NCBI RefSeq assembly: GCF_020379485.1 | Contig: NW_026013895.1 | Coordinates: forward strand, 1 to 64,000 | DNA length: 64,000 bases | Direction: 5' to 3' | Source: Brassica napus | Taxonomy: Eukaryota > Streptophyta > Magnoliopsida > Brassicales > Brassicaceae | Shown here: piece by piece, positions 31,401 through 44,700 of the stretch | Position numbering within the stretch: position 1 is the stretch's first letter | How the letters are laid out: the number at the start of each line of letters is the position of its first letter | Position numbers and translations under genes: made by a program | Notes under the pieces: generated by a model | Database searches by the model: none | What the model was told of the DNA's origin: nothing | What the model saw: the letters and a program-made list of their open reading frames with translations, nothing else

Positions 31401-34400
31401 TCAATTGTTTTTATCAATTAATTTAGTAAAACTTCATAATACTCCCTAAATCGATGGAATAACCACTATAAAATTATTATTTTCTTGATAAACGGAGACG
31501 ACAAAGGCTCCAAACCTCTTTGAACATCATCATATGTTAGTGCAGGATGCAACTAGGCATTAAAACAATATTGTCATATTTTTTGAAATTTTCTCAAAAT
31601 CTATGGGCTAACCCCTACAAAAATATTGAGTTTTTGGTAAATACTTTATATACTGAAGCCTATAATCTTTAGTGTTGTTTTAAAATTTCTACCATATTCT
31701 ACATTTGTATTAATGTATGCTAAACTCTTTTTCATGGTAAATGAGCATCGTTCAATTGTTTTTATCAATTAATTTAGTAAAACTTCATAATACTCCCTAA
31801 ATCGATGGAATAACCACTATAAAATTATTATTTTCTTGATAAACGGAGAGACAAAGGCTCCAAACCTCTTTGAACATCATCATATGTTAGTGCAGGATGC
31901 AACTAGGCATTAAAACAATATTGTCATATTTTTTGAAATTTTCTCAAAATCTATGGGCTAACCCCTACAAAAATATTGAGTTTTTGGTAAATACTTTATA
32001 TACTGAAGCCTATAATCTTTAGTGTTGTTTTAAAATTTCTACCATATTCTACATTTGTATTAATGTATGCTAAACTCTTTTTCATGGTAAATGAGCATCG
32101 TTCAATTGTTTTTATCAATTAATTTAGTAAAACTTCATAATACCCCTAAATCGATGGAATAACCACTATAAAATTATTATTTTCTTGATAAACGGAGAGA
32201 CAAAGGCTCCAAACCTCTTTGAACATCATCATATGTTAGTGCAGGATGCAACTAGGCATTAAAACAATATTGTCATATTTTTTGAAATTTTCTCAAAATC
32301 TATGGGCTAACCCCTACAAAAATATTGAGTTTTTGGTAAATACTTTATATACTGAAGCCTATAATCTTTAGTGTTGTTTTAAAATTTCTACCATATTCTA
32401 CATTTGTATTAATGTATGCTAAACTCTTTTTCATGGTAAATGAGCATCGTTCAATTGTTTTTATCAATTAATTTAGTAAAACTTCATAATACTCCCTAAA
32501 TCGATGGAATAACCACTATAAAATTATTATTTTCTTGATAAACGGAGACGACAAAGGCTCCAAACCTCTTTGAACATCATCATATGTTAGTGCAGGATGC
32601 AACTAGGCATTAAAACAATATTGTCATATTTTTTGAAATTTTCTCAAAATCTATGGGCTAACCCCTACAAAAATATTGAGTTTTTGGTAAATACTTTATA
32701 TACTGAAGCCTATAATCTTTAGTGTTGTTTTAAAATTTCTACCATATTCTACATTTGTATTAATGTATGCTAAACTCTTTTTCATGGTAAATGAGCATCG
32801 TTCAATTGTTTTTATCAATTAATTTAGTAAAACTTCATAATACTCCCTAAATCGATGGAATAACCACTATAAAATTATTATTTTCTTGATAAACGGAGAC
32901 GACAAAGGCTCCAAACCTCTTTGAACATCATCATATGTTAGTGCAGGATGCAACTAGGCATTAAAACAATATTGTCATATTTTTTGAAATTTTCTCAAAA
33001 TCTATGGGCTAACCCCTACAAAAATATTGAGTTTTTGGTAAATACTTTATATACTGAAGCCTATAATCTTTAGTGTTGTTTTAAAATTTCTACCATATTC
33101 TACATTTGTATTAATGTATGCTAAACTCTTTTTCATGGTAAATGAGCATCGTTCAATTGTTTTTATCAATTAATTTAGTAAAACTTCATAATACTCCCTA
33201 AATCGATGGAATAACCACTATAAAATTATTATTTTCTTGATAAACGGAGACACAAAGGCTCCAAACCTCTTTGAACATCATCATATGTTAGTGCAGGATG
33301 CAACTAGGCATTAAAACAATATTGTCATATTTTTTGAAATTTTCTCAAAATCTATGGGCTAACCCCTACAAAAATATTGAGTTTTTGGTAAATACTTTAT
33401 ATACTGAAGCCTATAATCTTTAGTGTTGTTTTAAAATTTCTACCATATTCTACATTTGTATTAATGTATGCTAAACTCTTTTTCATGGTAAATGAGCATC
33501 GTTCAATTGTTTTTATCAATTAATTTAGTAAAACTTCATAATACCCCCTAAATCGATGGAATAACCACTATAAAATTATTATTTTCTTGATAAACGGAGA
33601 GCACAAAGGCTCCAAACCTCTTTGAACATCATCATATGTTAGTGCAGGATGCAACTAGGCATTAAAACAATATTGTCATATTTTTTGAAATTTTCTCAAA
33701 ATCTATGGGCTAACCCCTACAAAAATATTGAGTTTTTGGTAAATACTTTATATACTGAAGCCTATAATCTTTAGTGTTGTTTTAAAATTTCTACCATATT
33801 CTACATTTGTATTAATGTATGCTAAACTCTTTTTCATGGTAAATGAGCATCGTTCAATTGTTTTTATCAATTAATTTAGTAAAACTTCATAATACCCCTA
33901 AATCGATGGAATAACCACTATAAAATTATTATTTTCTTGATAAACGGAGAGACAAAGGCTCCAAACCTCTTTGAACATCATCATATGTTAGTGCAGGATG
34001 CAACTAGGCATTAAAACAATATTGTCATATTTTTTGAAATTTTCTCAAAATCTATGGGCTAACCCCTACAAAAATATTGAGTTTTTGGTAAATACTTTAT
34101 ATACTGAAGCCTATAATCTTTAGTGTTGTTTTAAAATTTCTACCATATTCTACATTTGTATTAATGTATGCTAAACTCTTTTTCATGGTAAATGAGCATC
34201 GTTCAATTGTTTTTATCAATTAATTTAGTAAAACTTCATAATACTCCCTAAATCGATGGAATAACCACTATAAAATTATTATTTTCTTGATAAACGGAGA
34301 GACAAAGGCTCCAAACCTCTTTGAACATCATCATATGTTAGTGCAGGATGCAACTAGGCATTAAAACAATATTGTCATATTTTTTGAAATTTTCTCAAAA

Positions 34401-37400
34401 TCTATGGGCTAACCCCTACAAAAATATTGAGTTTTTGGTAAATACTTTATATACTGAAGCCTATAATCTTTAGTGTTGTTTTAAAATTTCTACCATATTC
34501 TACATTTGTATTAATGTATGCTAAACTCTTTTTCATGGTAAATGAGCATCGTTCAATTGTTTTTATCAATTAATTTAGTAAAACTTCATAATACTCCCTA
34601 AATCGATGGAATAACCACTATAAAATTATTATTTTCTTGATAAACGGAGACGACAAAGGCTCCAAACCTCTTTGAACATCATCATATGTTAGTGCAGGAT
34701 GCAACTAGGCATTAAAACAATATTGTCATATTTTTTGAAATTTTCTCAAAATCTATGGGCTAACCCCTACAAAAATATTGAGTTTTTGGTAAATACTTTA
34801 TATACTGAAGCCTATAATCTTTAGTGTTGTTTTAAAATTTCTACCATATTCTACATTTGTATTAATGTATGCTAAACTCTTTTTCATGGTAAATGAGCAT
34901 CGTTCAATTGTTTTTATCAATTAATTTAGTAAAACTTCATAATACTCCCTAAATCGATGGAATAACCACTATAAAATTATTATTTTCTTGATAAACGGAG
35001 AGACAAAGGCTCCAAACCTCTTTGAACATCATCATATGTTAGTGCAGGATGCAACTAGGCATTAAAACAATATTGTCATATTTTTTGAAATTTTCTCAAA
35101 ATCTATGGGCTAACCCCTACAAAAATATTGAGTTTTTGGTAAATACTTTATATACTGAAGCCTATAATCTTTAGTGTTGTTTTAAAATTTCTACCATATT
35201 CTACATTTGTATTAATGTATGCTAAACTCTTTTTCATGGTAAATGAGCATCGTTCAATTGTTTTTATCAATTAATTTAGTAAAACTTCATAATACTCCCT
35301 AAATCGATGGAATAACCACTATAAAATTATTATTTTCTTGATAAACGGAGACGACAAAGGCTCCAAACCTCTTTGAACATCATCATATGTTAGTGCAGGA
35401 TGCAACTAGGCATTAAAACAATATTGTCATATTTTTTGAAATTTTCTCAAAATCTATGGGCTAACCCCTACAAAAATATTGAGTTTTTGGTAAATACTTT
35501 ATATACTGAAGCCTATAATCTTTAGTGTTGTTTTAAAATTTCTACCATATTCTACATTTGTATTAATGTATGCTAAACTCTTTTTCATGGTAAATGAGCA
35601 TCGTTCAATTGTTTTTATCAATTAATTTAGTAAAACTTCATAATACTCCCTAAATCGATGGAATAACCACTATAAAATTATTATTTTCTTGATAAACGGA
35701 GACGACAAAGGCTCCAAACCTCTTTGAACATCATCATATGTTAGTGCAGGATGCAACTAGGCATTAAAACAATATTGTCATATTTTTTGAAATTTTCTCA
35801 AAATCTATGGGCTAACCCCTACAAAAATATTGAGTTTTTGGTAAATACTTTATATACTGAAGCCTATAATCTTTAGTGTTGTTTTAAAATTTCTACCATA
35901 TTCTACATTTGTATTAATGTATGCTAAACTCTTTTTCATGGTAAATGAGCATCGTTCAATTGTTTTTATCAATTAATTTAGTAAAACTTCATAATACTCC
36001 CTAAATCGATGGAATAACCACTATAAAATTATTATTTTCTTGATAAACGGAGACGACAAAGGCTCCAAACCTCTTTGAACATCATCATATGTTAGTGCAG
36101 GATGCAACTAGGCATTAAAACAATATTGTCATATTTTTTGAAATTTTCTCAAAATCTATGGGCTAACCCCTACAAAAATATTGAGTTTTTGGTAAATACT
36201 TTATATACTGAAGCCTATAATCTTTAGTGTTGTTTTAAAATTTCTACCATATTCTACATTTGTATTAATGTATGCTAAACTCTTTTTCATGGTAAATGAG
36301 CATCGTTCAATTGTTTTTATCAATTAATTTAGTAAAACTTCATAATACTCCCTAAATCGATGGAATAACCACTATAAAATTATTATTTTCTTGATAAACG
36401 GAGACGACAAAGGCTCCAAACCTCTTTGAACATCATCATATGTTAGTGCAGGATGCAACTAGGCATTAAAACAATATTGTCATATTTTTTGAAATTTTCT
36501 CAAAATCTATGGGCTAACCCCTACAAAAATATTGAGTTTTTGGTAAATACTTTATATACTGAAGCCTATAATCTTTAGTGTTGTTTTAAAATTTCTACCA
36601 TATTCTACATTTGTATTAATGTATGCTAAACTCTTTTTCATGGTAAATGAGCATCGTTCAATTGTTTTTATCAATTAATTTAGTAAAACTTCATAATACT
36701 CCCTAAATCGATGGAATAACCACTATAAAATTATTATTTTCTTGATAAACGGAGAGCACAAAGGCTCCAAACCTCTTTGAACATCATCATATGTTAGTGC
36801 AGGATGCAACTAGGCATTAAAACAATATTGTCATATTTTTTGAAATTTTCTCAAAATCTATGGGCTAACCCCTACAAAAATATTGAGTTTTTGGTAAATA
36901 CTTTATATACTGAAGCCTATAATCTTTAGTGTTGTTTTAAAATTTCTACCATATTCTACATTTGTATTAATGTATGCTAAACTCTTTTTCATGGTAAATG
37001 AGCATCGTTCAATTGTTTTTATCAATTAATTTAGTAAAACTTCATAATACTCCCTAAATCGATGGAATAACCACTATAAAATTATTATTTTCTTGATAAA
37101 CGGAGACGACAAAGGCTCCAAACCTCTTTGAACATCATCATATGTTAGTGCAGGATGCAACTAGGCATTAAAACAATATTGTCATATTTTTTGAAATTTT
37201 CTCAAAATCTATGGGCTAACCCCTACAAAAATATTGAGTTTTTGGTAAATACTTTATATACTGAAGCCTATAATCTTTAGTGTTGTTTTAAAATTTCTAC
37301 CATATTCTACATTTGTATTAATGTATGCTAAACTCTTTTTCATGGTAAATGAGCATCGTTCAATTGTTTTTATCAATTAATTTAGTAAAACTTCATAATA

Positions 37401-40400
37401 CTGCCTAAATCGATGGAATAACCACTATAAAATTATTATTTTCTTGATAAACGGAGACGACAAAGGCTCCAAACCTCTTTGAACATCATCATATGTTAGT
37501 GCAGGATGCAACTAGGCATTAAAACAATATTGTCATATTTTTTGAAATTTTCTCAAAATCTATGGGCTAACCCCTACAAAAATATTGAGTTTTTGGTAAA
37601 TACTTTATATACTGAAGCCTATAATCTTTAGTGTTGTTTTAAAATTTCTACCATATTCTACATTTGTATTAATGTATGCTAAACTCTTTTTCATGGTAAA
37701 TGAGCATCGTTCAATTGTTTTTATCAATTAATTTAGTAAAACTTCATAATACCCCCTAAATCGATGGAATAACCACTATAAAATTATTATTTTCTTGATA
37801 AACGGAGAGCACAAAGGCTCCAAACCTCTTTGAACATCATCATATGTTAGTGCAGGATGCAACTAGGCATTAAAACAATATTGTCATATTTTTTGAAATT
37901 TTCTCAAAATCTATGGGCTAACCCCTACAAAAATATTGAGTTTTTGGTAAATACTTTATATACTGAAGCCTATAATCTTTAGTGTTGTTTTAAAATTTCT
38001 ACCATATTCTACATTTGTATTAATGTATGCTAAACTCTTTTTCATGGTAAATGAGCATCGTTCAATTGTTTTTATCAATTAATTTAGTAAAACTTCATAA
38101 TACCCCCTAAATCGATGGAATAACCACTATAAAATTATTATTTTCTTGATAAACGGAGAGCACAAAGGCTCCAAACCTCTTTGAACATCATCATATGTTA
38201 GTGCAGGATGCAACTAGGCATTAAAACAATATTGTCATATTTTTTGAAATTTTCTCAAAATCTATGGGCTAACCCCTACAAAAATATTGAGTTTTTGGTA
38301 AATACTTTATATACTGAAGCCTATAATCTTTAGTGTTGTTTTAAAATTTCTACCATATTCTACATTTGTATTAATGTATGCTAAACTCTTTTTCATGGTA
38401 AATGAGCATCGTTCAATTGTTTTTATCAATTAATTTAGTAAAACTTCATAATACTCCCTAAATCGATGGAATAACCACTATAAAATTATTATTTTCTTGA
38501 TAAACGGAGAGCACAAAGGCTCCAAACCTCTTTGAACATCATCATATGTTAGTGCAGGATGCAACTAGGCATTAAAACAATATTGTCATATTTTTTGAAA
38601 TTTTCTCAAAATCTATGGGCTAACCCCTACAAAAATATTGAGTTTTTGGTAAATACTTTATATACTGAAGCCTATAATCTTTAGTGTTGTTTTAAAATTT
38701 CTACCATATTCTACATTTGTATTAATGTATGCTAAACTCTTTTTCATGGTAAATGAGCATCGTTCAATTGTTTTTATCAATTAATTTAGTAAAACTTCAT
38801 AATACTCCCTAAATCGATGGAATAACCACTATAAAATTATTATTTTCTTGATAAACGGAGACGACAAAGGCTCCAAACCTCTTTGAACATCATCATATGT
38901 TAGTGCAGGATGCAACTAGGCATTAAAACAATATTGTCATATTTTTTGAAATTTTCTCAAAATCTATGGGCTAACCCCTACAAAAATATTGAGTTTTTGG
39001 TAAATACTTTATATACTGAAGCCTATAATCTTTAGTGTTGTTTTAAAATTTCTACCATATTCTACATTTGTATTAATGTATGCTAAACTCTTTTTCATGG
39101 TAAATGAGCATCGTTCAATTGTTTTTATCAATTAATTTAGTAAAACTTCATAATACCCCTAAATCGATGGAATAACCACTATAAAATTATTATTTTCTTG
39201 ATAAACGGGGAGCACAAAGGCTCCAAACCTCTTTGAACATCATCATATGTTAGTGCAGGATGCAACTAGGCATTAAAACAATATTGTCATATTTTTTGAA
39301 ATTTTCTCAAAATCTATGGGCTAACCCCTACAAAAATATTGAGTTTTTGGTAAATACTTTATATACTGAAGCCTATAATCTTTAGTGTTGTTTTAAAATT
39401 TCTACCATATTCTACATTTGTATTAATGTATGCTAAACTCTTTTTCATGGTAAATGAGCATCGTTCAATTGTTTTTATCAATTAATTTAGTAAAACTTCA
39501 TAATACTCCCTAAATCGATGGAATAACCACTATAAAATTATTATTTTCTTGATAAACGGAGAGACAAAGGCTCCAAACCTCTTTGAACATCATCATATGT
39601 TAGTGCAGGATGCAACTAGGCATTAAAACAATATTGTCATATTTTTTGAAATTTTCTCAAAATCTATGGGCTAACCCCTACAAAAATATTGAGTTTTTGG
39701 TAAATACTTTATATACTGAAGCCTATAATCTTTAGTGTTGTTTTAAAATTTCTACCATATTCTACATTTGTATTAATGTATGCTAAACTCTTTTTCATGG
39801 TAAATGAGCATCGTTCAATTGTTTTTATCAATTAATTTAGTAAAACTTCATAATACTCCCTAAATCGATGGAATAACCACTATAAAATTATTATTTTCTT
39901 GATAAACGGAGACGACAAAGGCTCCAAACCTCTTTGAACATCATCATATGTTAGTGCAGGATGCAACTAGGCATTAAAACAATATTGTCATATTTTTTGA
40001 AATTTTCTCAAAATCTATGGGCTAACCCCTACAAAAATATTGAGTTTTTGGTAAATACTTTATATACTGAAGCCTATAATCTTTAGTGTTGTTTTAAAAT
40101 TTCTACCATATTCTACATTTGTATTAATGTATGCTAAACTCTTTTTCATGGTAAATGAGCATCGTTCAATTGTTTTTATCAATTAATTTAGTAAAACTTC
40201 ATAATACTCCCTAAATCGATGGAATAACCACTATAAAATTATTATTTTCTTGATAAACGGAGACGACAAAGGCTCCAAACCTCTTTGAACATCATCATAT
40301 GTTAGTGCAGGATGCAACTAGGCATTAAAACAATATTGTCATATTTTTTGAAATTTTCTCAAAATCTATGGGCTAACCCCTACAAAAATATTGAGTTTTT

Positions 40401-43400
40401 GGTAAATACTTTATATACTGAAGCCTATAATCTTTAGTGTTGTTTTAAAATTTCTACCATATTCTACATTTGTATTAATGTATGCTAAACTCTTTTTCAT
40501 GGTAAATGAGCATCGTTCAATTGTTTTTATCAATTAATTTAGTAAAACTTCATAATACCCCCTAAATCGATGGAATAACCACTATAAAATTATTATTTTC
40601 TTGATAAACGGAGAGCACAAAGGCTCCAAACCTCTTTGAACATCATCATATGTTAGTGCAGGATGCAACTAGGCATTAAAACAATATTGTCATATTTTTT
40701 GAAATTTTCTCAAAATCTATGGGCTAACCCCTACAAAAATATTGAGTTTTTGGTAAATACTTTATATACTGAAGCCTATAATCTTTAGTGTTGTTTTAAA
40801 ATTTCTACCATATTCTACATTTGTATTAATGTATGCTAAACTCTTTTTCATGGTAAATGAGCATCGTTCAATTGTTTTTATCAATTAATTTAGTAAAACT
40901 TCATAATACCCCCTAAATCGATGGAATAACCACTATAAAATTATTATTTTCTTGATAAACGGAGAGCACAAAGGCTCCAAACCTCTTTGAACATCATCAT
41001 ATGTTAGTGCAGGATGCAACTAGGCATTAAAACAATATTGTCATATTTTTTGAAATTTTCTCAAAATCTATGGGCTAACCCCTACAAAAATATTGAGTTT
41101 TTGGTAAATACTTTATATACTGAAGCCTATAATCTTTAGTGTTGTTTTAAAATTTCTACCATATTCTACATTTGTATTAATGTATGCTAAACTCTTTTTC
41201 ATGGTAAATGAGCATCGTTCAATTGTTTTTATCAATTAATTTAGTAAAACTTCATAATACTCCCTAAATCGATGGAATAACCACTATAAAATTATTATTT
41301 TCTTGATAAACGGAGAGCACAAAGGCTCCAAACCTCTTTGAACATCATCATATGTTAGTGCAGGATGCAACTAGGCATTAAAACAATATTGTCATATTTT
41401 TTGAAATTTTCTCAAAATCTATGGGCTAACCCCTACAAAAATATTGAGTTTTTGGTAAATACTTTATATACTGAAGCCTATAATCTTTAGTGTTGTTTTA
41501 AAATTTCTACCATATTCTACATTTGTATTAATGTATGCTAAACTCTTTTTCATGGTAAATGAGCATCGTTCAATTGTTTTTATCAATTAATTTAGTAAAA
41601 CTTCATAATACTCCCTAAATCGATGGAATAACCACTATAAAATTATTATTTTCTTGATAAACGGAGACGACAAAGGCTCCAAACCTCTTTGAACATCATC
41701 ATATGTTAGTGCAGGATGCAACTAGGCATTAAAACAATATTGTCATATTTTTTGAAATTTTCTCAAAATCTATGGGCTAACCCCTACAAAAATATTGAGT
41801 TTTTGGTAAATACTTTATATACTGAAGCCTATAATCTTTAGTGTTGTTTTAAAATTTCTACCATATTCTACATTTGTATTAATGTATGCTAAACTCTTTT
41901 TCATGGTAAATGAGCATCGTTCAATTGTTTTTATCAATTAATTTAGTAAAACTTCATAATACCCCTAAATCGATGGAATAACCACTATAAAATTATTATT
42001 TTCTTGATAAACGGAGAGCACAAAGGCTCCAAACCTCTTTGAACATCATCATATGTTAGTGCAGGATGCAACTAGGCATTAAAACAATATTGTCATATTT
42101 TTTGAAATTTTCTCAAAATCTATGGGCTAACCCCTACAAAAATATTGAGTTTTTGGTAAATACTTTATATACTGAAGCCTATAATCTTTAGTGTTGTTTT
42201 AAAATTTCTACCATATTCTACATTTGTATTAATGTATGCTAAACTCTTTTTCATGGTAAATGAGCATCGTTCAATTGTTTTTATCAATTAATTTAGTAAA
42301 ACTTCATAATACTCCCTAAATCGATGGAATAACCACTATAAAATTATTATTTTCTTGATAAACGGAGACGACAAAGGCTCCAAACCTCTTTGAACATCAT
42401 CATATGTTAGTGCAGGATGCAACTAGGCATTAAAACAATATTGTCATATTTTTTGAAATTTTCTCAAAATCTATGGGCTAACCCCTACAAAAATATTGAG
42501 TTTTTGGTAAATACTTTATATACTGAAGCCTATAATCTTTAGTGTTGTTTTAAAATTTCTACCATATTCTACATTTGTATTAATGTATGCTAAACTCTTT
42601 TTCATGGTAAATGAGCATCGTTCAATTGTTTTTATCAATTAATTTAGTAAAACTTCATAATACCCCTAAATCGATGGAATAACCACTATAAAATTATTAT
42701 TTTCTTGATAAACGGAGAGCACAAAGGCTCCAAACCTCTTTGAACATCATCATATGTTAGTGCAGGATGCAACTAGGCATTAAAACAATATTGTCATATT
42801 TTTTGAAATTTTCTCAAAATCTATGGGCTAACCCCTACAAAAATATTGAGTTTTTGGTAAATACTTTATATACTGAAGCCTATAATCTTTAGTGTTGTTT
42901 TAAAATTTCTACCATATTCTACATTTGTATTAATGTATGCTAAACTCTTTTTCATGGTAAATGAGCATCGTTCAATTGTTTTTATCAATTAATTTAGTAA
43001 AACTTCATAATACCCCTAAATCGATGGAATAACCACTATAAAATTATTATTTTCTTGATAAACGGAGACACAAAGGCTCCAAACCTCTTTGAACATCATC
43101 ATATGTTAGTGCAGGATGCAACTAGGCATTAAAACAATATTGTCATATTTTTTGAAATTTTCTCAAAATCTATGGGCTAACCCCTACAAAAATATTGAGT
43201 TTTTGGTAAATACTTTATATACTGAAGCCTATAATCTTTAGTGTTGTTTTAAAATTTCTACCATATTCTACATTTGTATTAATGTATGCTAAACTCTTTT
43301 TCATGGTAAATGAGCATCGTTCAATTGTTTTTATCAATTAATTTAGTAAAACTTCATAATACTCCCTAAATCGATGGAATAACCACTATAAAATTATTAT

Positions 43401-44700
43401 TTTCTTGATAAACGGAGACGACAAAGGCTCCAAACCTCTTTGAACATCATCATATGTTAGTGCAGGATGCAACTAGGCATTAAAACAATATTGTCATATT
43501 TTTTGAAATTTTCTCAAAATCTATGGGCTAACCCCTACAAAAATATTGAGTTTTTGGTAAATACTTTATATACTGAAGCCTATAATCTTTAGTGTTGTTT
43601 TAAAATTTCTACCATATTCTACATTTGTATTAATGTATGCTAAACTCTTTTTCATGGTAAATGAGCATCGTTCAATTGTTTTTATCAATTAATTTAGTAA
43701 AACTTCATAATACTCCCTAAATCGATGGAATAACCACTATAAAATTATTATTTTCTTGATAAACGGAGACGACAAAGGCTCCAAACCTCTTTGAACATCA
43801 TCATATGTTAGTGCAGGATGCAACTAGGCATTAAAACAATATTGTCATATTTTTTGAAATTTTCTCAAAATCTATGGGCTAACCCCTACAAAAATATTGA
43901 GTTTTTGGTAAATACTTTATATACTGAAGCCTATAATCTTTAGTGTTGTTTTAAAATTTCTACCATATTCTACATTTGTATTAATGTATGCTAAACTCTT
44001 TTTCATGGTAAATGAGCATCGTTCAATTGTTTTTATCAATTAATTTAGTAAAACTTCATAATACCCCTAAATCGATGGAATAACCACTATAAAATTATTA
44101 TTTTCTTGATAAACGGAGAGCACAAAGGCTCCAAACCTCTTTGAACATCATCATATGTTAGTGCAGGATGCAACTAGGCATTAAAACAATATTGTCATAT
44201 TTTTTGAAATTTTCTCAAAATCTATGGGCTAACCCCTACAAAAATATTGAGTTTTTGGTAAATACTTTATATACTGAAGCCTATAATCTTTAGTGTTGTT
44301 TTAAAATTTCTACCATATTCTACATTTGTATTAATGTATGCTAAACTCTTTTTCATGGTAAATGAGCATCGTTCAATTGTTTTTATCAATTAATTTAGTA
44401 AAACTTCATAATACCCCCTAAATCGATGGAATAACCACTATAAAATTATTATTTTCTTGATAAACGGAGAGCACAAAGGCTCCAAACCTCTTTGAACATC
44501 ATCATATGTTAGTGCAGGATGCAACTAGGCATTAAAACAATATTGTCATATTTTTTGAAATTTTCTCAAAATCTATGGGCTAACCCCTACAAAAATATTG
44601 AGTTTTTGGTAAATACTTTATATACTGAAGCCTATAATCTTTAGTGTTGTTTTAAAATTTCTACCATATTCTACATTTGTATTAATGTATGCTAAACTCT
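10411..44700. repeat. Homogeneous core of the satellite array
   Basis: There are about 98 consecutive monomers that are nearly identical by eye. Single substitutions are rare; examples are G at 16747, G at 37403 and G at 39209. Almost all variation falls at two sites about 50 bp apart. One is the run before the ClaI site (ACTCCCTAAA, ACCCCCTAAA or shorter). The other is GGAGACGACAAAGG versus GGAGAGCACAAAGG or shorter forms. The GACGAC form dominates up to about 33 kb, and the GAGCAC form becomes common from about 36.7 kb onward. Such uniformity points to recent amplification or homogenisation. Confidence 0.9.
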